64,000 nucleotides of DNA, taken from contig JAODUO010000427.1 in NCBI GenBank assembly GCA_025642075.2, forward strand, positions 132,501 to 196,500. The letters are read 5' to 3'. Made by a program: the position numbers and the translations under genes. Source of the DNA: Ridgeia piscesae (lineage: Eukaryota; Annelida; Polychaeta; Sabellida; Siboglinidae). The notes below the pieces were generated by a model. That model searched no databases and was not told where the DNA came from. It worked only from the letters and a program-made list of their open reading frames with translations. Positions 1 to 12,306 of the stretch are shown piece by piece (positions within the stretch are counted from its first letter, which is position 1; each line of letters begins with the position of its first letter).

Positions 1-2
1 AA

Positions 3-458
3 CTGCATAGCCTTTCGACTGTCTCTCAACTTGCATCTACCGGCAGATTACACCCGAGCTACGCACAAGACTACTTCATCACTACGCACTCGGGATTTCC
101 ATGGGAATCGATTCCCGACTTCGTCGTTGGTAGGGTAGGGTACGACAATTGGCTGGTGGCAACTGCCATCAGCAGAAACTTCTCTGTGATTGATGTGACA
201 GCCACCGTTACTGCCCTCCATCAGACGGGACTAGACGGTAATGAGGCCGGCCGCAACATCAAGCGGGATCATAATGACAAATACATAAATTACCATCTAG
301 CAGGAAAGTTCGATTATTCGTATGGTATCACCACGTTATCTAATTACATTACACAGAAGCAAGGATCCCATGTTTTTATACTAAAGCGACCGATATCATT
401 AAGATTGATTTTTCCAAACAAGTTTAAGAGGGCTATAATAGACGGTCGTACGTTTTGA
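3..458 (+). CDS. Glycosyltransferase-like type II membrane protein, copy A (3' part only)
   Basis: An open frame runs from the left window edge to a TGA at 456-458 and matches residues 186-335 of the intact copy at 12307-13314. The conserved stretch with HSGFPWESIPDF and VGRVGYDNWLVATAI is present, and I see no frameshift or stop in the visible part. The N-terminal anchor and the NGDILFD segment lie outside the window, so intactness cannot be judged. The 3' flank (459 to about 2050) is also related to the flank of copy C, so this is one unit of a segmental duplication. The family is one I associate with lineage-expanded invertebrate secretory-pathway proteins with a nucleotide-sugar-transferase look. 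The enzymatic role is inferred, not shown. Confidence 0.7.
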   Translation: MHSLSTVSQLASTGRLHPSYAQDYFITTHSGFPWESIPDFVVGRVGYDNWLVATAISRNFSVIDVTATVTALHQTGLDGNEAGRNIKRDHNDKYINYHLAGKFDYSYGITTLSNYITQKQGSHVFILKRPISLRLIFPNKFKRAIIDGRTF

Positions 459-740
459 AACAAAGTTATTCTTCACGCACTAAAGTTCAATAGGTTACAC
501 GTGCGTGCTCAGTTGACTTGACTGTGCAGAAACGTTTTCGCAGCCATTGCTATTTAGTTATTATCTTAAGTCTTGGATATACTAGCTCTTTCTCGACAGA
601 ACTAAACACAGTTGATGAAGTTTATAATTACTACTACTAAGAAAGACTAGTAAATTACACGTTTTACGACACCGAAATCGTGAAGAAATTTATGTTGTGT
701 GCAAACGACCATTAATCATCAAGTATAAAAACACTTTCTA

Positions 741-743
<3 letters not shown>
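459..743. other. 3' flank of copy A, shared with copies B and C
   Basis: Sequence after the stop (AAACAAA...TTATTCTTCAC, TTACACGTG, TTAGTTATTATCTT, AAAGACTAGTAAATTAC) recurs in inverted orientation at about 4630-4828 (copy B). In part it also recurs at 13315-13450 (copy C). It is a non-coding 3' UTR or flank that was duplicated with the gene. Confidence 0.65.
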
Positions 744-780
<37 letters not shown>

Positions 781-938
781 TAATAATAAATTTTTGTAAA
801 TGTTTAAGGCTGATCATATATAATGTAATTAGTTAATAATTCCCATAATATTGTTGTATGTTACATAAATGATAATGTATGTATTAAATATATATGATAT
901 ATATAATTTATATATATATATAATTAGTATATATATAC

Positions 939-984
<46 letters not shown>

Positions 985-1012
985 GGTATATATATACAAT
1001 TATATATATATA

Positions 1013-1104
<92 letters not shown>

Positions 1105-1130
1105 ATATATATATACATGATTATATATAT

Positions 1131-1175
<45 letters not shown>

Positions 1176-1212
1176 ATATACATACATACATACATACATA
1201 TACATACATACA
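744..1212. repeat. (TA)n-rich low-complexity tract ending in (CATA)n
   Basis: Almost pure TA dinucleotide runs occur at 744-779 and about 940-1175, broken by short AATTTA or TACTAA pieces. About eight CATA units follow at 1178-1212. Open frames here that read as Y/I repeats are artefacts. Confidence 0.95.
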
Positions 1213-1214
1213 TC

Positions 1215-1730
1215 AACATGACATCACCAATTGCCGTAAGATGGCGTCACTGTTTTGGGGTTATTAATATGTCTATAAGCCGACATTCATTTCATCTCTT
1301 AACGCACATCAAGATGAATGAATATGACAAATTTGTACAACTCTATGAGTTTGAATTCGATACAGAAATTACAGAAATAATAGGTAACCAACGTAACTCA
1401 ACTTATCCCGACTGTGCACGGTTGTTTATTTACGTCGTTCTGTCCTACACGACCCTGCGCATGCGCGACCTACTTCACCCTGTTGCACGTGATAGCTTGT
1501 CGCTTACAGTCCATTAGATATCGACACAGACTGACGCGCAGCACCGCCGAAGCCAAATATTTGTCCGTGTGACCTACTTCAATACAATGTTATTATACTT
1601 TCAAAAGTTGTGTACTAACTGATGAAGCGGTAGTCATAATATATGCAGTTTATAATCAGCTGAGTGTCATCATCCCTGCCTGTTGTCCATTTCAGTCGGA
1701 ACTAGAGTAGTTTGTGGTATGATCGCGGCC
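1215..1730. repeat. Segmental-duplication block 2 of module A (pairs with 14165-14580)
   Basis: Words in common with 14165-14580, in the same order and orientation, include CCAATTGCCGT, GAGTTTGAA-TCGATACAGAAA, GTCGCTTA-AGTCCAT and GCGCA-CACCGCCGA-GCCAAATAT. AATTGGCTGAGTGTCAT-like and ACTAGAGTAG-GTGTGGTAT also recur. Both blocks lie downstream of a copy of the membrane-protein gene, showing that the duplicated unit is much longer than the gene. No convincing coding content seen. Confidence 0.75.
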
Positions 1731-1925
1731 CATTTAGTTCTTTGGCTTGATATCTATTGTGTGTATCACCTACTTCATCACTTAGTTCTTTAAATATTAC
1801 CTGTTCAGATTTTGAACGTGTGTTTTCCACCGCTACAGCTAGTCAGATTTGATGTTTTCACCGCCCCTTCCAAACATCACTATCTGTATGGAAGAGAGGT
1901 GTAATATTGGATACTTCATCCGATC

Positions 1926-2050
1926 CACCACCACCGTTGCTTGAATCAATACTCGCCAACGCGCGGGAGTTATAGTTGGAGGGCTTGCTAACGACGGCCA
2001 TATTGGTTTGGGAACGATTACCCAACGGACATTCGGGGTTGTTGTGTTTG
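1926..2050. repeat. Segmental-duplication block 3 of module A (pairs with about 15976-16105)
   Basis: The segment with TTGAATCAATACTCGCCAACGC and the exact shared word TTGCTAACGACGGC matches 15990-16100. It keeps the A/C order after the gene and block 2. Both have short, unrelated open frames on the minus strand, so I do not call a gene. Confidence 0.55.
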
Positions 2051-2055
2051 GCAAC

Positions 2056-2460
2056 AGAGTGAAGTAGGGACAGCCTTGACAGGACGGAATGGGAATAGAT
2101 AATGTGTCAAAGTTGCCAAGTGAAGATTATTGCTGCATTTACACATACTTTATCAACATACCGGGTATGTACACTGCAGAAGCCCTGAAGTCAAACACAA
2201 TCATCGATTCGGACGCATTGTATCACGCAGGACACAAGCAGACAATGTTGTACGACAGCGAAACACCACAGAACCCTATTGTTTTACTCAGGGTGAAAGT
2301 CGCGAAATCCGCGGGCAAGACAAGTGTTTGGTCATTATGTGATCTTAATCCGTAATGGATGTTTCTAGGAATCAACGTTTCTTATATTTGTTCTTCACAT
2401 TTTTCACTTCACATTCTTCGTCTAATTCTTCACATGGGCCATGATCATGTGACGAATTAA
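2056..2460. other. No recognisable gene
   Basis: An 88-codon open frame (2089-2355, +) has no family I recognise. The rest is AT-rich intergenic sequence between the duplicated module and the LINE remnant. Confidence 0.4.
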
Positions 2461-3235
2461 AGGTTAATAGACATGCAGGTCCTGATTTTCACGTTCATAA
2501 GCTAATTCCTGTAGCATTTGTTGTAGTTCATATGGTCTATTACCGCATATGAGAATATCGTCGGCGAAGGGAAGATGACTAAGATATTCGCCGTCTATCT
2601 TCAAGCCTCTGGTTTTCCAAGTCAGTCGTCGGAATATATGCTTTCGAGTGCTGCCGTAAACAGCTTGGGCGATATGCTATCTCCCTGCCGCACTCCTCGC
2701 CTGATGTTGATCGTGTTACTTTCTTTGTGCAGGTGGAGTTTCATCGAGCTGTTAGTGTAGATGTCAAGGGTTCAGTTTACACATCTTCTAACACCTGTTC
2801 TTGATGCAAGGTCAGTACTGGTTGAGTTTGCAATGAGTCGAAGGCTGCGATACAGAGTATTATATATTTTATCTGCACTTCTCATTCAGTTGGTTTACGA
2901 CGTGGATGTGGTCTGTCGTTGAGTATTTACTTCTGAATCCAGCTTGCTCTCGTGGCTGTTTTCGTCGAGTGTCTTTTGAATTATTACTTTCTTGAGCACT
3001 TTATATATGTTTGATAGTACACATATCCGTCTGTAATTCTTCAGGTCTTTCTTATTTTCCTTCTTTGAAGATTATCACCATTTTGGCGTTCTTCCACGCT
3101 GTGGTTATTCGTATTTCTGAAAAGCATTTAGTGTACAGCTTAGCAAGTGTCTTCCAGAGGGTATGGTCCTTGCTTGTTGCTGTCCCATTCTTCACATATT
3201 GTAGTGCAACTTTAAGAAATTCACTTGTCCAATGA
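2461..3235 (-). mobile_element. RTE-like LINE reverse transcriptase remnant
   Basis: Read on the minus strand in more than one frame, the segment gives reverse-transcriptase landmarks in the right order. First comes an EQAGFR-like ESKLDSE with a TTDHIHVVNQLNEKC-like stretch. Next is RRGVRQGDSISPKLFTA, followed by RRLTWKTRGLKIDGEYLSHL. The catalytic FADDIL is at 2568-2551, and a short LQQMLQELAYE tail follows. These are typical of endonuclease-reverse transcriptase polyproteins of RTE-clade LINEs. At least two frameshifts and internal stops mean it is dead. No endonuclease domain or poly-repeat 3' tail is visible, so only the central RT part is left. Confidence 0.8.
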
Positions 3236-4601
<1,366 letters not shown>

Positions 4602-4828
4602 GGCTCGTGATACAGCCTGATCAGCTGAATTCGGGAAGCACGTAATTTACTAGTCTTTCTCAGTAGTAGTAATCATAACCTTCATAAGTTATGTTTAGTT
4701 CTGTCGAAAAAGATATTTAAGATAATAACTGAATAACAATGGCTCCGACAACGTTTTTACATAGTCAATTTTTACTGAGCACGCACGTGTAATCTATTGA
4801 ACTTTAGTGCGTGAAGAATAAATTTGTT

Positions 4829-5787
4829 TCAAAACGTACGACCATCTATTATAACCCTCTTAAACTTGTTTGGAAAAATCGGTATCGGTAGGGAGTCTTG
4901 CTTCAGTGTAATGTAATTAGATAGCAAGGTGAGACCGTCCGAATAATCGAACTTTCCTGCTAGGTGGTAAGTTATGTTTTTGTCGTCAAGATCCCGCTTG
5001 ATGTTACCGTCCCGTCCCGTCTGATGGAGGGCAGTAACGGTGGCTGTCACATCAATCACAGAGAAGTTTCTGTTGATGGCAGTTGCCACCAGCCAATTGT
5101 CGTACCCTACCCTACCAACGACGAAGTCGGGAATCGATTCCCACGGAAATCCCGAGTGCGTGGTTATGAAGTAATTTTGTGCGTTGCTGGTGTGTAATTT
5201 CCCGGCAGATGCATGTCGCGAGACAGTCGAAAGTTCTTGGTCGCTCTTGAAATTGTAGTCGGTTCTCTGTCCAGTCACGAGTATCTGCTTAAATCGGTCA
5301 TGTCCGTGTTTCAACGCTTCCAACGTTGTAACCAAGTCCCTGTCGAAAAGGATGTCGCCGTTCGCATAGCCATAAAACGGGGTAGTCTCGTTGATCGTTT
5401 CAGCGTGGAGGAACATCGACCGCAGTACCGGCATATTTCCCTTGCTCACCCTCGGACATCTGTACACGGACCAGCCGTGCTTGCGGGCGAACTCGGCGAG
5501 GTAGTCTTCGCCATACACGTAGTACAGGACTGGTCTGACGAAGGGAGCAAGCTGTCCCAGATGCGAATCGTGTTCCGGTAGGAAGCGGCCTTGTCGTCAT
5601 AATACTGGAACGTGGTAAACAACGTGATGAGCGTCAACGGCTGAGCGGGTGTAGTGGCCGTGTGTGATATAGACGGGCTTGGCGTGCCTCTGGAATTTTG
5701 GAAGGCTTGAGAGAACAACATCATGAGCACGCTATAGGCGACAATAGCAAGCAGAACCATGGCCATCACTTTCCGCTTCATATACAT
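4829..5787 (-). pseudogene. Glycosyltransferase-like type II membrane protein, copy B (frameshifted)
   Basis: Reading leftward, the gene starts at ATG 5787 with a basic MYMKRK head and a hydrophobic signal anchor, then LTLITLFTTFQYY as in copy C. After IRIW the frame is lost. Copy C has TGGGGACAG where copy B has TGGGACAG (plus-strand CCC at 5556-5558), a single missing G. From about 5560 to the TGA at 4829 the other frame restores the family sequence, with NGDILFD and HSGFPWESIPDF intact. Copy B also has two in-frame losses relative to C: about 3 residues after SDQEL and 5 residues after GRDGN. One base in a G-run could be an assembly error, in which case the gene is functional. Confidence 0.8.
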
Positions 5788-6166
5788 CCTGCACAGAAAT
5801 GTACGTATGGTCTAAACAATGCCGTTTGTTATTATACTAGTAATAAAACGAAACTGTGCACGATGCAATTTGTGCATCACTATTCCTGTGTAAAATACCA
5901 CGATGACTTAACGTTTATGTTTTGTGTTTAGTGTCAACGTTGCAGCTGCAAAACTAAAAGACACAATCTGGGATGTCTTGCAAGCTAATGCCAGCCTCAA
6001 ACATTCTGATAGCACGATGGTGTTTACTAAGATTCAATCTTGACAATGTGCGCGTTGTGTACAGCCAGTTTGACTTTGTGCTTAGTGGGTTATTCCAGTA
6101 AGCTTTACTGGCAGCTACAAAGAGTGTAGTATCACAAAAGCATACAGACTTACCATTAAACAACAC
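5788..6166 (-). other. Conserved 5' flank of copy B with splice acceptor and possible upstream exon
   Basis: Immediately before the ATG the minus strand reads TTTCTGTGCAG|G, a good 3' splice site, so the mRNA probably has a spliced 5' UTR. Farther up, about 5954-6130 is open on the minus strand and closely matches 11895-12070 upstream of copy C. In both, it reads AASKAY-NNPLSTKSN and EAGISLQD in the same frame. This could be an upstream exon, an alternative N terminus, or simply duplicated flank. Confidence 0.5.
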
Positions 6167-6175
6167 CAGGCTTCA

Positions 6176-6640
6176 ACGTATGGGGAAATGCTCCCTGAAT
6201 GGTGCTTTTCTCGTTTCTCCAACCGTATTCACTAACCAAAAACGTAGCTACAAACAACACCAACGCAACTTTAATATAAATCATCGTCAACCAGGAGTTC
6301 TCCAAGTGTTACCCTAATTCTCTCCTTATTCCGTGGATGATTCATTTGGAACAAATTACACTCACTCGTTTGTGTTCGAATCGCCGAAGCGTCCACATCA
6401 AGTCGATATAGATGCTGTATAGTATATAACCATGACCCAAATACATACATATCACTCCCCAGCATTCAATCCTTCTCCGCCGTGCGACTAAACACGACCA
6501 GAGGTTGTCGTTGATAGAGAAGCAAACGATCTGCGCAAAGGCAGACATTCTCGGTCGTTTTACGGCGTCCCAGCGCTATTGATGTCGAACACGAGATAAC
6601 GTTGGCTATCGTGTGAACCAAAATACTTTTCCGCCGAATT
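6176..6640 (-). repeat. Retroelement segment, left arm of an inverted pair
   Basis: This stretch is the reverse complement, with modest divergence, of 8525-8975. Shared words include GTCGTGTTTAGTCGCACGGC, CGATCTGCGCAAA, CGGTCGTTTTACGGCGTCCC and CTGAATGGTGCTTTTCTC. It continues directly from the protease fragment to its right, so it is the next part of the same degraded LTR retrotransposon. Confidence 0.8.
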
Positions 6641-7200
6641 CTGAAGAATTTCCCCCACAGTCGGGAATGATTCGGATATCATGCCGAGCTGGATGCACGC
6701 ATCGCGTGATAGGAATATTCTGTCGGAACAGTCTGTGATGTTCGTAATCTGTCTAGTTTCCAGGCTGTGGCCCGGTTGATCAATTCCCGAGAATCTCAAG
6801 ATGGCTGCGCCGAGGATGTTGATACCCTTCTCATCAGCAGCATTCATCTTCGTGGTGACGGAGGTGAGGTCAGCTGGTATCAGATCAAAGCGACCAATTA
6901 CTCGAATACCGGCAAGGCAGCTTTGGCAGCCTGTGTCAGCCATCACCGAAGAAGTCAGTGATTGTGTGCTTGAAGCCCAAGTCCGTTTAGTCCTCAGCAT
7001 TGGCTGAGAGGGTCAGACGAATGTTGTAGTCTCGAGGTTTCCTTTGTTCATCTGTCACTGATGTCGTTGTACAGATGGTGGTCAACAGGCATGCGGCGTG
7101 TCGTGTTCCAGTGGTGAATGGCCCTGACGGTGCACAATTTATCGAGCGTCGCTGCCTCTTGTCCACAAGCACTGACGACAGTACAATTGCGAGGTGGTTT
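6560..7200 (-). mobile_element. LTR-retrotransposon polyprotein remnant with retropepsin (DTG) domain
   Basis: The minus-strand frame 7000-6560 (146 codons) contains VMADTGCQSCLAGI, with the DTG active-site triad of retroviral-type aspartic proteases. INILGAAILRFSG and FLSRDACIQLGMISESFP follow, an arrangement I recognise from gag-pol proteins of invertebrate LTR retrotransposons. Upstream, 7000-7200 continues the polyprotein in broken frames: MPVDHHLYNDISD, then KPRDYNIRLTLSANAED, a TAA, and TDLGFKHTITD. At least one frameshift and two stops show it is dead. No reverse transcriptase, integrase or LTR is visible next to it. Confidence 0.75.
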
Positions 7201-7438
7201 TGGGTTATTTTACTGAGACAAACGCCTTCAAAGTGGTGCTTCTTCTGCAGTGTGAGCATATGTAGTCGTATACATATATACAAATGGGCGTATACAAGAA
7301 CATGAACAGTATGTTTTTAGACCCCAAATAAGAACATGAATCAATAATCATAAGGAGAACATAAACAAAACGTCATCATAAGTAATTTAAAACAGAACTG
7401 TGAAACGGGGGTCGGTGGTTCCTGATACATATACACCC

Positions 7439-7503
7439 ATATGTATGTATGTATGTACGTATGTATGTATGTATGTATGTATGTATGTATGTATGTATGT
7501 ACG

Positions 7504-7550
<47 letters not shown>

Positions 7551-7600
7551 TGTATGTATATATATATATTTGTATGTATGTATATATATATATTTACATA
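7439..7600. repeat. (GTAT)n followed by (AT)n
   Basis: GTAT tetranucleotide units run at 7439-7508 with two GTAC variants. AT dinucleotides follow at 7508-7542, then a mixed TATG/TA tail to about 7600. It leads into the CA-rich array to the right. Confidence 0.95.
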
Positions 7601-7656
7601 TGCATTATATAATTATTTTACTTTAACACAACTTACATACTGCAACACATCACACA

Positions 7657-7661
7657 TCACA

Positions 7662-7711
<50 letters not shown>

Positions 7712-8526
7712 ACACACACCACACACACACACACACACGACACGACACACACGACACGCACACGACACGCACCACACGCACACGCACACGCACACGCACA
7801 CGCACACGCACACGCACACGCACACGCACACGCACACACGCACACGCACACGCACACGCACACGCACACGCACACGCACACGCACACGCACACGCACACG
7901 CACACGCACACGCACACGCACACGCACACGCACACGCACACGCACACGCACACGCACACGCACACGCACACGCACACGCACACGCACACGCACACGCACA
8001 CGCACACGCACACGCACACGCACACGCACACGCACACGCACACGCACACGCACACGCACACGCACACGCACACGCACACGCACACGCACACGCACACGCA
8101 CACGCACACGCACACGCACACGCACACGCACACGCACACGCACACGCACACGCACACGCACACGCACACGCACACGCACACGCACACGCACACGCACACG
8201 CACACGCACACGCACACGCACACGCACACGCACACGCACACGCACACGCACACGCACACGCACACGCACACGCACACGCACACGCACACGCACACGCACA
8301 CGCACACGCACACGCACACGCACACGCACACCACACGCACACGCACACGCACACGCACACGCACACGCACACGCACACGCACACGCACACGCACACGCAC
8401 ACGCACACGCACACGCACACGCACACGCACACGCACACGCACACGCACACGCACACGCACACGCACACGCACACGCACACGCACACGCACACGCACACGC
8501 ACACGCACACGCACACGCACACACAC
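7657..8526. repeat. (AC)n then (CACACG)n hexamer array, about 870 bp
   Basis: AC dinucleotides and transitional CACGA-type units (7657-7785) give way to an almost perfect CACACG hexamer repeat to 8526. There are only one or two phase slips, at about 7835 and 8328. Every step alternates pyrimidine and purine, which favours Z-DNA. Long open frames in five frames (RTRT, HAHA, CVCV) are repeat artefacts. The reverse-complement hexamer array is at 16858-17683. Confidence 0.98.
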
Positions 8527-8975
8527 GGCGGAAAGGTATTTTAGTTCACACGACAGCCAACGTTAGCTCGTGTTCGACATCAATAGCACTGGGACGCCGT
8601 AAAACGACCGAGAATGTCTCCTTTTGCGCAGATCGTTTGCTTCTGTGTCAATGACAACCTCTGGTCGTGTTTAGTCGCACGGCGGAGAAGCGGTGAGAGT
8701 GCTGGGAAGTGACATATACGTATTGAGGTTTATAAACCATAGAGCATCTATATCGACTTGGTAGGGACGCTTCGGCGAAACGCACACAAACGAGTGAATA
8801 TAATTTGTTGCAACTGAAACATCCACGGAATAAGTTTGGTGAGGCTTGGGGAGCTCATTGTTTACATTAAAATTATGTTGGTGGTGTTTGCACCTACGCA
8901 TATGGTTAGTGAATACGGTTGGTGAAATGAGAAAAGCACCATTCAGGGGCGTTTGAAGATTCCCCCATATGTTGA
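8525..8975 (+). repeat. Retroelement segment, right arm of an inverted pair
   Basis: Inverted second copy of 6176-6640 from the same LTR-retrotransposon family. It begins exactly where the CACACG array ends (GGCGGAAAGGTATTTTAGTTCAC). The protease part is missing, apparently replaced by the array. Confidence 0.8.
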
Positions 8976-9009
8976 TATATGGTGTTTTTTAATAGTAATC
9001 GTTTGTATT

Positions 9010-9272
9010 CACTACACTACACTACACTACACTACACTACACTACACTACACTACACTACACTACACTACACTACACTACACTACACTACACTACACTAC
9101 ACTACACTACACTACACTACACTACACTACACTACACTACACTACACTACACTACACTACACTACACTACACTACACAACACAACACAACACAACACAAC
9201 ACAACACAACACAACACAACACAACACAACACAACACAACACAACACAACACAACACAACACAACACAACAC
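9010..9272. repeat. Pentamer array (ACTAC)n then (ACAAC)n
   Basis: About 33 units of ACTAC run at 9010-9174, then about 19 units of ACAAC to 9272. The switch is abrupt, a single T-to-A change fixed across all later units. This suggests block-wise expansion rather than independent mutation. Confidence 0.98.
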
Positions 9273-9289
9273 GATACAATAAGGCTATA

Positions 9290-9800
9290 ATGACCAGGAT
9301 TGGAATGTTTTTGGCAGCGTTCATAACAATTATAAATAAATACATTTTAGTAGAGAAATATCAATAAATAATACTCATAATATCTCAGTAAGCAGTTTCT
9401 ATATGCTGATCTAAAAATGCCTGATCTATATAATGATAGTCTCTGTCATGGAAACGTCAGAGTTATTTGGCCTTGGAAAGACGTACAATCACAGACATGA
9501 ATGACAAAGGCTCCATGTTTGTTTTGCATGTGATGGTTCTAAACCGTCTGGATGATGGCAAAGGGATAATATATTCGTCATGCAAAATGTGTGTCTTGTC
9601 ATTTAACATTCGATGGGCTTTCCCCAGTACCTTAATTTCATTCAGAGCAGTGACAGTGGAATGTGTATGCCCTTAAGGACCGTGTTTCTAGTACAACCTT
9701 CTGTTTGGCCTCAATTACGTAATCATTATGTGTATATCCAAACATGAACACTATTCTCTCTAAGATAATGTAGTCTTCACAAGATGAAATTATGCAGAGG
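9290..9800. other. No recognisable gene
   Basis: AT-rich sequence with short open frames only (for example 9467-9676, +). It may hold the decayed 5' part of the LINE to its right, but I cannot show this. Confidence 0.4.
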
Positions 9801-9829
9801 AAGAAAGGACGCAAAAATGTAACCACTTA

Positions 9830-11735
9830 ATCAAGCTACAGCTGAAATTAGAAATTCAAAGAGAAGCTATGAACAAAAAATAGCTTTTAATATAAAACAT
9901 GACAGCAAGAGTTTTTATGCGTATGTTCGAAGTAAACAGAAAGTTCAGGATAAGGTCGGTCCTCTAGAAGGTAGTGATGGAAACATAATAACAGAGGGAT
10001 TCTTAATGGCAGAAAACCTAAATGAGTACTTTAGTTCGGTGTTTACCAGGGAAGATATTATTATATTACCAGTACTTGAGACTAAGTTCGAAGGGAGAGA
10101 GTTTGACTATTTAGGACAACTAATTGTAACCCAACAATGGTAGCTATGAAAATAAGAGATATGAAGGATAATAAATCACCTGGAGTGGATGGTATTCCTC
10201 CCAAATTACTATTGGAAATTGTAGAACAAATCAGCATACCGCTTGCAACAGTGTTCAATTTGTCATTAGAGGAGGGAATAGTTCCGTTAGAATGGAAAGA
10301 AGCAAACATTATACCATTATTTTAAAAAGGTTCGAGAAACAAGTCAGAGAACTATAGACCAGTGAGTTTAACATCGGTGATTTGCAAACTATTAGAAAGA
10401 CTAATTAAAGATCACCTGGTTGATTTTCTTGTTAAAAATAAATTGATAAAACCATCTCAACATGGGTTTTTAAAAGCGAGGTCATGCTTAACAAATATGT
10501 TATGTTTTTTGGAAGATGTCACAAAGTGGCTAGATGAGGGATCACCAGTAGATATAATCTACTTAGATTTAAAAAAGCCTTTGACAAAGTGCCACACCAA
10601 AGACTACTACTTAAACTAAAGGTCCATGGCATAGGAAATGGAATGATCAACTGGATAGAAAAATGGCTTATTGATAGAAGACAAAGAGTAATAGTTGATG
10701 GGGAGGTTTCAAACTGGAAAGCGGTTTTGAGTGGAGTACCGCAGGGATCAGTATGGGACCTATTTTATTCTTAATATATATCAATGATTTGGATGATGAC
10801 ATAACAAGCAAGGTGTTGAAGTTTGCGGACGACACAAAAGTGTTTAGGAAAATTAAAAGTGATGCAGATAGACAGCATTTATAAGATGATCTTAATAAGT
10901 TGATAGAATGGTCTGAGAAGTGGCAAATGCTGTTTAATTTTGGAAAGTGTAAGTGCCTTCACACAGGACATGGGAATGAAGATGCACAATATACAATGGG
11001 TGATACTGTACTAAATACTACCTTAAAGGAAAAGGACTTAGGGTTAACTATTAGTGCTGACATGAAGGTATCTGAGCAGTGTGGAATTGCAGCAGCGAAG
11101 GGAAACCAAATTCTTGGATTAATTAGGCGAAATATAGTGTACAAAGAAAAAGAACTAATAATACCGCTGTATAAAACAATAGTTAGGCCTCACTTAGAAT
11201 ATTGTATACAAGCATGGAGGCCATATCGCAAGAAGGATATTGATATGCTAGAAAGAGTACAAAGGAGAGCAACCAAAATGATACAAAAACTCAGGAATAT
11301 TAGTTATGAAATGCGTCTAAAAGAATGTGGTTTAACAACACTAGAAACCAGAAGATTGAGAGGAGATCAGATTGAGGTGTTTAAAATATTGAATGGATAT
11401 GAAAATATTGACAGAAATATGTTTTTCACAGTCAAGGAAGAGAGAAGGACTAGAGGACATGGAATTACATTAGCAAAGAAGCAGTGTAGACTAGATATTA
11501 GAAAGTTTTCATTTTCACAAAGAACAGTAAATGAATGGAACAGATTATCAGCTGATTGTGTAGGTGCTAGTAGTGTTAATATATTTAAAAATAAAATCGA
11601 CATATACCTAAGAAGGGCGGGGTATACTTAGATAGATAGGTTGGACTCTCGATAAGCCAAATGGCTTCCTAGTCCACCTGCCATCTAGAGTTGAATCTCT
11701 AGGTGGCAATCTTGTTAAATCTAAATCTTGTTAAA
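9830..11735 (+). mobile_element. CR1/jockey-like LINE, 5'-truncated and inactivated
   Basis: The frame sequence starts at about 9835 (SKSFYAYVRSKQKVQDKVG). It continues through DMKDNKSPGVDGIPPKLL, ENYRPVSLTSVICKLLERL, QHGFLKARSCLTNML, YLDLKKAFDKVPHQ, SGVPQGSV and KFADDTKVF, the catalytic FADD being at about 10826-10837. The C-terminal region, LEYCIQAWRPY to YLRRAGYT, ends at the TAG 11629-11631. Lesions: TAA at 10321 where family members have a lysine, single-base deletions at about 10572 (before KPL) and about 10755 (SVW for SVLG), and TAA at about 10882. The 3' UTR has a stem-like CCTGCCATCTAGAG...CTCTAGGTGGCA and TTGTTAAATC repeats. Two other 3' ends of this family lie at 15201-15295 and 26211-26362. 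No endonuclease domain is present. Confidence 0.88.
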
Positions 11736-11889
11736 CTGGATTGATGTCAGTTAACATCATTGATGCAGCGACATGTAGAATAAATCATAATATGATTTTC
11801 CTTTGAAAATTGGGTAATGCAGGGAACGCCATTGTGTGAAAAACAGTGCGATTGCTCCTGTAGAGTGTTACGTAACAGTCATAGGTACA

Positions 11890-12306
11890 CAAGGCAGACG
11901 TTTGGATAGCTGCCAGTAAAGCCTACTGCAATAACCCACTAAGCACAAAGTCAAACCGGCAGTACACAACGGGTACATTGCCAAGTTTGAATCTTAGTAA
12001 AAGCCATCGGGCTTTCAGAATGTTGGAGGCTGGCATTAGCTTGCAAGACAACGCAGATTATGACTTAGTTTTGCAGCAGAAACGTTGACACTAAAGACAA
12101 AGCATTATGACAAAGAGAAGACATCATGGTAATTGTATGTGGGAATAATTATGTTCATTGAATTACATTTAAATAAAACTTTGTGTGGAAATGTTAAACC
12201 AGTTTGTAACAATATGATGAATTTGGTATCATGCACAGTTTCGTTTTGTTTCTATTATAAAAAACAAACGGCATTGTATTAAACAATACGTACGTTTCTG
12301 TGCAGG
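11890..12306 (+). other. Conserved 5' flank of copy C with splice acceptor and possible upstream exon
   Basis: The segment 11895-12088 is open in one frame (AASKAY, NNPLSTKSN, EAGISLQD) and matches 5954-6140 upstream of copy B. A pyrimidine-rich run TTTCTGTGCAG ends at 12305, one base before the ATG at 12307, and is a good 3' splice site. I infer a spliced 5' leader, with the earlier open segment as either an exon or duplicated flank. Confidence 0.5.

Noticed and set aside
7657..8526. Telomere-like or centromeric satellite
   Set aside because: CACACG is not a known telomere unit, and the array is short and embedded among transposon fragments.
7449..8654. Long open frames (up to 401 codons) across the CACACG array on both strands
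   Set aside because: They are produced by a hexamer without stop codons; the peptides are pure dipeptide repeats with no other support.
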